A DNA stretch of 64,000 nucleotides from contig DAOUKM010000020.1 in assembly GCA_034421295.1 (NCBI GenBank), forward strand, positions 32,429-96,428, read 5' to 3'. A program made the translations under genes and the position numbers. Of the stretch, positions 58,866-64,000 are shown one piece after another. The notes beneath the pieces were generated by a model. It was given only the letters and a program-made list of their open reading frames with translations. It was not told the DNA's origin and ran no database searches. The first letter of the stretch is position 1; every line of letters starts with the position of its first letter. This DNA comes from CAUZIR01 sp034421295 (GTDB lineage Bacteria; Chloroflexota; Dehalococcoidia; Lucifugimonadales; UBA2962).

Positions 58866-59597
58866 GTGCCCGCCCCCGTATACTTCCCCGTTTACCTAGA
58901 CCTGCGCGACCGAAAGGTAGTCGTTGTTGGCGGCGACGGAAACGGTGCAAAGAAGGTCAAGGGACTCTTACCCACCGGCGCGAGAATCACTGTCGTCGCA
59001 GAGCGCCTTGAGCCCTCTCTGCAGGTCCTTGCCGCGCGGCGCGAGATTTCCCACCTAGCGCGCGGCTACAGGGACGGAGATCTGGAAGGGGCCTTCCTGG
59101 TAGTGGTGGCCGACACGTCGGACGAGGAAGTTAACCGGGCCGTGCACAACGAGGCCGGCCAGCGCAACGTTGTCTGCAACGTGGAGGATGTCACCCACCT
59201 GTGTACGTTCATATACCCCTCGGTCGTAAGACGGGGCGACGTGACCGTCGCGGTTTCCACCGGGGGCGCAAGCCCGGCCCTGGCACGCAAGTTCAGGGAG
59301 ATGCTCGGGGGAACCAGCCCGGTGACCAACCGGCATTCGGCAATGGAGTTCGCCGACCTTGCGCCGATACTTTCCGACACTCGGCTGGAGCTGAGGCGGC
59401 GCGGGGTCAAGCTAGCGCTGGACCATTTCCAGGCCTGCATCACAGACGAACTGCTGGACCTGGTGCAGGCGGGACGGGAAATTGAAGCCAGAAACAAACT
59501 GATGACCGACCTGCTGAAGGGCGCCGACTGCGACTGCGAACCGGGCACCTGCAGGATGTGGATCGAAATGGCCGAGGCCGAGACAGCCCACGTCTAG
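58866..59597 (+). CDS. Precorrin-2 dehydrogenase/sirohydrochlorin ferrochelatase-like
   Basis: This 243-residue protein has the Met8/CysG-N fold. It opens with YFPVYLDLRDRKVVVVGGDGNGAKKV, whose second half VVVVGGDGNGAKK is the NAD-binding loop. The STGGASPALARKFREML block follows at about residues 131-147. It oxidises precorrin-2 to sirohydrochlorin and may insert iron. The C-terminus carries an unusual C222-x-C224-x4-C229 cluster (DCDCEPGTCR) not typical of the family. The start is GTG, 5 bases after the fused decarboxylase gene. Confidence 0.88.
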   Translation: MPAPVYFPVYLDLRDRKVVVVGGDGNGAKKVKGLLPTGARITVVAERLEPSLQVLAARREISHLARGYRDGDLEGAFLVVVADTSDEEVNRAVHNEAGQRNVVCNVEDVTHLCTFIYPSVVRRGDVTVAVSTGGASPALARKFREMLGGTSPVTNRHSAMEFADLAPILSDTRLELRRRGVKLALDHFQACITDELLDLVQAGREIEARNKLMTDLLKGADCDCEPGTCRMWIEMAEAETAHV

Positions 59598-59618
59598 CAA
59601 ACGGACACAAGAACCGAC

Positions 59619-60554
59619 ATGAGGGGTACCGGATCCCGGTATCGGACCTTCCGCATCGGCACCAGGTCAAGCCCGCTTGCAAGGGCCCAGGCGGCCGAGG
59701 TGGTGGCCGCCCTGCGCACAGCGGGACCGGGTGTACGACCAGAGATAGTCACTCTCAGCACCAAGGGCGATCGGCACAAGGACGTTCCCCTATCGAGCAT
59801 GGAGCGTGGCATGTTCGTGAAAGAGATCAACCGGGCTCTGCTGGACCGCGAGATCGACGCCGCGGTACATAGCGCCAAGGACCTGCCGGCGCCCCCCTTT
59901 ACGGGCGTGGTCATAGCCGCCATATGCGAGAGGAGAGACCCTCGAGATGTTCTGATCAACCGCTGGGATGCGGGCCTGGCGAGCCTGCCGGCCGGGGTCA
60001 GGCTGGGCACCGGCAGCCCTCGACGGACCGCCCTGTTGGCCAGCATGCGCCCCGACATAAGGGTCGTGCCCATCCGGGGCAATGTCGGAACTCGAATCGC
60101 AAAGGTCGGGACCGGTGACTACGACGGAGTGGTGGTGGCCGCTGCGGGCCTGCAGCGCCTGGGGTTGACCGCCAGGGCAGCCGAATACCTGGACCCCGCG
60201 GTTTTCACTCCAGACGTGGGGCAGGGAGCCCTCATCGTGCAGGTGCGGGATGATGACGCTGAAGCCGCCAGGATCGCCTCTCTGGCCGATCACGCACAGA
60301 CCCGGACCGCCGTGAGCGCGGAGCGGGCCTTCCTCCTGGCCATCGGTGGAGGGTGCAGCGTTCCGGTCGCGGCCTACGCCTCTGTTGCCGAAGGAAGGCT
60401 AAGGATGAATGCGATGGCATCCACTCCGGACGGCAGCCAGATGTTCCGACAGTGCCTGGACTTCGATGCATCAGACCCCGAGGCAGGTGGAACGGCCCTC
60501 GCCGAGAAGCTGATTGCGGCAGGCGCCTCCGCCATCCTGGGAGGCGGCGCATAG
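59619..60554 (+). CDS. hemC: Porphobilinogen deaminase (hydroxymethylbilane synthase)
   Basis: This 311-residue enzyme polymerises four porphobilinogens to hydroxymethylbilane. The dipyrromethane cofactor Cys is C246 in AIGGGCSVPV; the catalytic D88 lies in HSAKDLP and the Arg-rich loop in GTGSPRRTALL. The N-terminal RIGTRSSPLARAQA block is canonical. Its stop shares one base with the GTG of the next gene (TAGTG), so the two are coupled. Confidence 0.96.
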   Translation: MRGTGSRYRTFRIGTRSSPLARAQAAEVVAALRTAGPGVRPEIVTLSTKGDRHKDVPLSSMERGMFVKEINRALLDREIDAAVHSAKDLPAPPFTGVVIAAICERRDPRDVLINRWDAGLASLPAGVRLGTGSPRRTALLASMRPDIRVVPIRGNVGTRIAKVGTGDYDGVVVAAAGLQRLGLTARAAEYLDPAVFTPDVGQGALIVQVRDDDAEAARIASLADHAQTRTAVSAERAFLLAIGGGCSVPVAAYASVAEGRLRMNAMASTPDGSQMFRQCLDFDASDPEAGGTALAEKLIAAGASAILGGGA

Positions 60555-62068
60555 TGGCCGCCAGGGGAACCGTCTATCTTGTGGGTGCTGGCCCGGGCGA
60601 CCCCGAACTCCTGACGCTCAAGGGCAAGCGGTTGATCGAGGCGGCGGATGTGGTCGTCTACGACCGGCTGATCGACCCTCGCATCCTCGCGCTCGCTCGC
60701 TGCGACGCCGAGATGGTTGACGTCGGAAAGGTACCGGGCGACCGGAGGACCCGCCAGGACGATATCAGCGAACTTCTCGTGGAGAGGGCCGCAGAGGCCA
60801 GGTCCATAGTCCGATTAAAGGGCGGAGATCCCTTCGTGTTCGGCCGCGGGGGCGAGGAAGGTCTGGCCCTGAGAAGGGCGGGGGTGGCGTTCGAGGTGAT
60901 CCCCGCGGCGACCTCGGCAGTGGCCGCCCCGGCCTATGCGGGCATACCGGTCACGCACCGCGGCATCGCATCAAGCGTTACCTTCGTTACCGGCAACGAG
61001 GATCCGGCAAGGGACCGGTCGAGTATCGACTGGGATGCCGTGGCGGGTACGGGGGGAACGATCGTGGTGATGATGGGCCGCGACAACCTCCACTGGATAA
61101 CCGGCCGGCTGCTGGAGGCGGGCATGTCTCGCGACACGCCGGCAGCACTGGTGCGCTGGGGCTCAGTACCGGCGCAGCGTACGCTCACCGGCACGCTCTA
61201 CGATATCGCCGCCCGTGCCGACGACGCCGGTCTACCGCCACCGGTAGTACTGGTGGTGGGAGGTGTCGTAGGACTCAGACCTCACCTCAAGTGGTTCGAG
61301 ACGATGCCCCTGTTCGGTAAACGCGTGCTCGTTACGCGGACCCGCACGCAGGCGAGTGTGCTCTCAGCCCGCCTGACTGCGCTCGGTGCTATGCCGCTCG
61401 AAGTGCCAACGGTCGAGATCGAGCCGATCGATTCGCCCACCGTCCGGGAGGCCGTCCGCCACCTGCCGGGCTACGACTGGGTAACCTTCACGAGTGCCAA
61501 CGCCGTCGGGGTATTGTTCAAGCGACTCGCGGAGGCAGGCCGGGACGCGCGGGCGCTGGCGGGAGTCAGGGTCGCGGCTATAGGGCCGGCGACCGCATCT
61601 GCGCTGGAGCGTCACGGCGTCAGGGCCGACACTGTGCCCGAGAACTACATCGGCGAGGAGTTGGCCGAGGCCATCGGGGCCAACCTGGTCGCCGGCAACC
61701 GGGTCCTTCTGCCCAGGTCGGCCGGGGGCAGAACCGAGATCGTGGCGACCCTGACTGCCCTGGGCGCTGTCGTAGATGACGTGCCTACATACCGGGTCGT
61801 CATGCCCTGCGGTTCGGGAAAGCTGCTCGAGCGGCATCTTGCCGGGGGCATTGACGTCGCCACCTTCACCAGCTCATCGACCGTGACCAACCTCCTGAGC
61901 ATGATTAGCGACCCGGGCGAGCTCGGGAGAGCGACCATCGCCTGCATCGGGCCCATCACGGCAAAGACGGCTAGAGAAGGCGGTCTCAAAGTTGATATAG
62001 TGGCTTCTGAGCACACCGTCGATGGTCTGGTGGGCGCGCTTTCGTCCCACTTCGGTCATACGACCTAA
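60554..62068 (+). CDS. cobA/hemD: Fused uroporphyrinogen-III methyltransferase/uroporphyrinogen-III synthase
   Basis: This 504-residue fusion has a CobA/SUMT domain (residues about 1-245) with VYLVGAGPGDPELLTLKG, RLKGGDPFVFGRGGEE and the AYAGIPVTHRGIASSVTFVTGNED region (read as AYAGIPVTHRG). A HemD domain follows (about 250-504), from KRVLVTRTRTQASVLSARL through VDDVPTYRVV to the C-terminal FTSSSTVTNLL. It closes hydroxymethylbilane to uroporphyrinogen III and methylates it to precorrin-2. This fusion is known in several phyla. The GTG at 60554 is chosen at the hemC junction. Confidence 0.95.
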   Translation: MAARGTVYLVGAGPGDPELLTLKGKRLIEAADVVVYDRLIDPRILALARCDAEMVDVGKVPGDRRTRQDDISELLVERAAEARSIVRLKGGDPFVFGRGGEEGLALRRAGVAFEVIPAATSAVAAPAYAGIPVTHRGIASSVTFVTGNEDPARDRSSIDWDAVAGTGGTIVVMMGRDNLHWITGRLLEAGMSRDTPAALVRWGSVPAQRTLTGTLYDIAARADDAGLPPPVVLVVGGVVGLRPHLKWFETMPLFGKRVLVTRTRTQASVLSARLTALGAMPLEVPTVEIEPIDSPTVREAVRHLPGYDWVTFTSANAVGVLFKRLAEAGRDARALAGVRVAAIGPATASALERHGVRADTVPENYIGEELAEAIGANLVAGNRVLLPRSAGGRTEIVATLTALGAVVDDVPTYRVVMPCGSGKLLERHLAGGIDVATFTSSSTVTNLLSMISDPGELGRATIACIGPITAKTAREGGLKVDIVASEHTVDGLVGALSSHFGHTT

Positions 62069-62088
62069 CACACCCGGGAGAGCTCCGC

Positions 62089-63075
62089 ATGGCCGCGTTC
62101 CCACAGGTACGAATGCGCCGGCTAAGGCAAGGCGGCGCGATCCGGCGAATGGTCCAAGAGACCAGGCTGTCACCGGGCGACTTTATCTACCCCATCTTCG
62201 TCACGCACGGGCGCGACGTGCGCAACGAGATCGGGCCGATGCCCGGCATATACCAGCTCTCCCTCGACCACCTGATCACCGAGGTGGGCCAGGCCAACGA
62301 TCTGGGCATACCGGCAGTGCTACTCTTCGGCATACCCGCGAAGAAGGACCCCCTTGGCAAGGAGGCCTACGAGCCGGCGGGGATCGTCCAGGAGGCCATC
62401 AGGATCGTAAAGGAGACGGCCCCCGAGATGGCGGTCATCACCGATGTTTGTCTCTGCGAGTACACAGACCACGGCCACTGCGGCATCGTTGATGGAGTCC
62501 AAATAGACAACGACCGTTCACTCGAAATGCTCTGCAGGGCCGCCGTCTGCCAGGCAAAGGCCGGGGCCGACATCGTCGCTCCGTCGGCGATGATGGACGG
62601 TCAGGTCTCGGCCATCCGCTCGGCGCTCGACGACGAAGGCTACCGCGACACCCCCATCATGGGATATTCGGCCAAGTACGCATCGGCGTTTTACGGTCCT
62701 TTTCGGGTCGCCGCAGAGTCCGCGCCCCAGTTCGGCGACCGGCGCGGCTACCAGATGGACGGAGCCAACGTCAGGCAGGCGCTGCGCGAGATCGAGACGG
62801 ACATTGAAGAGGGCGCGGACATCGTCATGGTCAAGCCCGCGCTCGCCTACCTCGACGTGCTCGCTGAGGCCAGGCGCAGGTTCACGACGCCTATGGCCGC
62901 CTACAACGTAAGTGGCGAGTTCAGTATGGTGAAGGCGGCGGCAGAAAACGAGTGGATCGACGAGCGGAGGGTCGCTCTGGAGATACTGACCTCGATCAAG
63001 CGCGCTGGCGCGGACATGATAATCACCTACCACGCCATGGACGCCGCGCGCTGGCTATCGGAAGACTCCGTCTGA
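62089..63075 (+). CDS. hemB: Delta-aminolevulinic acid dehydratase (porphobilinogen synthase)
   Basis: This 328-residue enzyme joins two 5-aminolevulinates to porphobilinogen. The active-site lysines are K196 (MGYSAKYASAFYGPFR) and K249 (MVKPALAYLD). Cysteines C121, C123 and C131 in DVCLCEYTDHGHCG mark the zinc-dependent form. It ends the tetrapyrrole operon; hemA and hemL are not in the window. The operon thus runs in the order decarboxylase, dehydrogenase, hemC, cobA-hemD, hemB. Confidence 0.97.
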   Translation: MAAFPQVRMRRLRQGGAIRRMVQETRLSPGDFIYPIFVTHGRDVRNEIGPMPGIYQLSLDHLITEVGQANDLGIPAVLLFGIPAKKDPLGKEAYEPAGIVQEAIRIVKETAPEMAVITDVCLCEYTDHGHCGIVDGVQIDNDRSLEMLCRAAVCQAKAGADIVAPSAMMDGQVSAIRSALDDEGYRDTPIMGYSAKYASAFYGPFRVAAESAPQFGDRRGYQMDGANVRQALREIETDIEEGADIVMVKPALAYLDVLAEARRRFTTPMAAYNVSGEFSMVKAAAENEWIDERRVALEILTSIKRAGADMIITYHAMDAARWLSEDSV

Positions 63076-63095
63076 CAGCCAGACCCTCCGGAATT

Positions 63096-63677
63096 CTAGC
63101 GAACCTTCCCTGAGCGCCCAGGCGTCGGCCCGCCCGCCCGTACGGCGCCTCCGAGGAATCCGAGAGGCCTGTACCTGAGCCACGCCCTGCCCTCGATCCG
63201 CCCCTTCGGCACGGGACCGTATGTGCGACTGTCGGTACTGGAGACTCGATTGTCACCGAGGACGAAGGCCTCCCCGTCGCCGACCCTCCACTCTCCTTCC
63301 TCGACTCCGCGGGTCCTGGGTCGATCCGAGAGATAGGGTTCCTTAAGCTCCAGACCGTCTATCCAGACCCTGCCCTCGGCAATGCGCACCTTCTCGCCCG
63401 GAAGGCCTATGATTCGCTTCAGCTGCCTTCCGCCGCCGTCCCCCGTCCGCTCAAACACGACCAAGTCTCCCCGGGCCGGATCGCTCAGCACATAGGCCAG
63501 CCAGTCGACGGCCAGTAGCTGGCCGTCCTCAAGGCCGGGCAGCATGCTCGTTCCGCGCACTACGACTCTCCCGCTTAGCACTCGTCCCAGGGCCAGCAGG
63601 GCCATGCGCGCGATCCGCTCTATCGGCCGGACAACGGCCGGGACAGGCCCCGCAGGATACCGCGAAGGGCTAGACAT
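63096..63677 (-). CDS. lepB: Signal peptidase I
   Basis: This 193-residue membrane protease cleaves signal peptides of exported proteins. The catalytic Ser is S44 in GTSMLPGLEDG and Lys K87 in RQLKRIIGLPGE. The box E region GDNRVSSTDSRTYGPV is intact. An N-terminal hydrophobic helix near residues 23-40 anchors it. The start overlaps the stop of the upstream gene by 8 bases. It converges with hemB, 20 bases away. Confidence 0.92.
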   Translation of the reverse strand: MSSPSRYPAGPVPAVVRPIERIARMALLALGRVLSGRVVVRGTSMLPGLEDGQLLAVDWLAYVLSDPARGDLVVFERTGDGGGRQLKRIIGLPGEKVRIAEGRVWIDGLELKEPYLSDRPRTRGVEEGEWRVGDGEAFVLGDNRVSSTDSRTYGPVPKGRIEGRAWLRYRPLGFLGGAVRAGGPTPGRSGKVR

Positions 63678-64000
63678 AGTGGCGCTGAAGTTCGGAGCGG
63701 TACCTTCTTCCCAGGTCCGCAGCGCTTCTGTCCAGCCAGTCGGAAAGGCGCGTCGGGCAAGGTGGCTCGCCTACGGACCTGGAGAGCAGGAGGTCCGCCG
63801 TAAGGCCATCGATCTCTTCTCGAGTAAGTACAACATCCCTCACCAGCTGCCCGACGATCACCGAGCCCAGCAACACAAGCGCCGGGGGAACGCGAATCAA
63901 ACGGGCCGAGGAGCCGATCTTGAGGGCGATCAGCCGGACCAGCTCCTCGTAGCCGAACACCTCGGGCCCGACCGCATCCACCTCGACGTTGTCATCGCCG
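63670..64000 (-). CDS. NAD(P)-binding protein, C-terminal fragment (NDUFA9/atypical SDR-like)
   Basis: This is the C-terminal part of a protein whose frame runs off the window edge; about 109 residues are visible. The VDAVGPEVFGYEELVRLIA stretch matches the end of NmrA/NDUFA9-like atypical SDRs, where a substrate-side helix follows the Rossmann core. The final 40 residues (LLLSRSVGEPPCPTRLSDWL and beyond) are typical of the same group. A GTG at 63981 should not be taken as the start, because the frame continues. Its stop overlaps the lepB start. Confidence 0.7.
   Translation of the reverse strand, partial: GDDNVEVDAVGPEVFGYEELVRLIALKIGSSARLIRVPPALVLLGSVIVGQLVRDVVLTREEIDGLTADLLLSRSVGEPPCPTRLSDWLDRSAADLGRRYRSELQRHYV

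Overview
The window is gene-dense, high-GC bacterial chromosome with about 65 protein genes, no rRNA, no tRNA that I could recognise, no insertion sequence and no CRISPR array. The gene set suggests a Chloroflexota member, possibly of the SAR202/Dehalococcoidia side. The signs are an 11-subunit Nuo cluster lacking nuoEFG, hopanoid genes, SufBCD/SufS/SufU, an AhbA/AhbB-type siroheme decarboxylase, flavin-dependent LLM oxidoreductase, cyclase-family and SDR enzymes, and orphan family-5 solute-binding lipoproteins. This placement is inference from gene content only.

Layout. 1-2.8 kb: the end of a 5-oxoprolinase operon (pxpABC) and a DedA-like membrane protein. 2.8-12.2 kb: accessory metabolism, with a solute-binding lipoprotein, an exonuclease-like protein, a cyclase-family hydrolase, three tandem SDR oxidoreductases, a small basic protein behind a LexA-like operator, a PAC2 protein and an LLM oxidoreductase. 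12.1-23.9 kb, minus strand: one run nuoA-B-C-D-H-I-J-K-(small DUF2007-like gene)-L-M-N-nadK-nudix. 24.1-30.4 kb, plus strand and divergent from nuo: isoprenoid/hopanoid genes (polyprenyl synthase, hpnH, hpnG, squalene-hopene cyclase, squalene/phytoene synthase). 30.4-35.9 kb: a sugar or sugar-acid catabolic run (2-hydroxyacid dehydrogenase, FGGY kinase, class II aldolase, an unknown small protein, an epimerase, a nucleoside hydrolase).

36-43 kb: an eight-gene iron-sulfur assembly operon (sufB-C-D-U-Rrf2 regulator-Rieske-S-second U). A strong promoter, a 25-bp palindromic operator and a structured leader lie in front of it. 43-50.1 kb: a second orphan solute-binding lipoprotein, TatD, a Yip1-like membrane protein, a DUF1802 protein, an aldo/keto reductase, and a LysR regulator with an EVE-domain protein. 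50.5-57.6 kb: housekeeping genes (ispD, ispF, cysS, secG, gatB, pcm) plus an SDR and a SAM hydroxide adenosyltransferase. 57.8-63.1 kb: a tetrapyrrole operon (fused AhbA-AhbB, precorrin-2 dehydrogenase, hemC, fused cobA-hemD, hemB). The window closes with lepB and the end of an NAD(P)-binding protein.

The parts fit a membrane-energy organism. Complex I and Suf create a large demand for Fe-S clusters, hopanoids shape the membrane, and the tetrapyrrole operon looks designed for siroheme-dependent haem synthesis. The items I would check first are the LexA-like box and its small target gene, the suf operator and leader, the AhbA-AhbB fusion beside the complete siroheme pathway, and the DUF2007-like gene locked between nuoK and nuoL.
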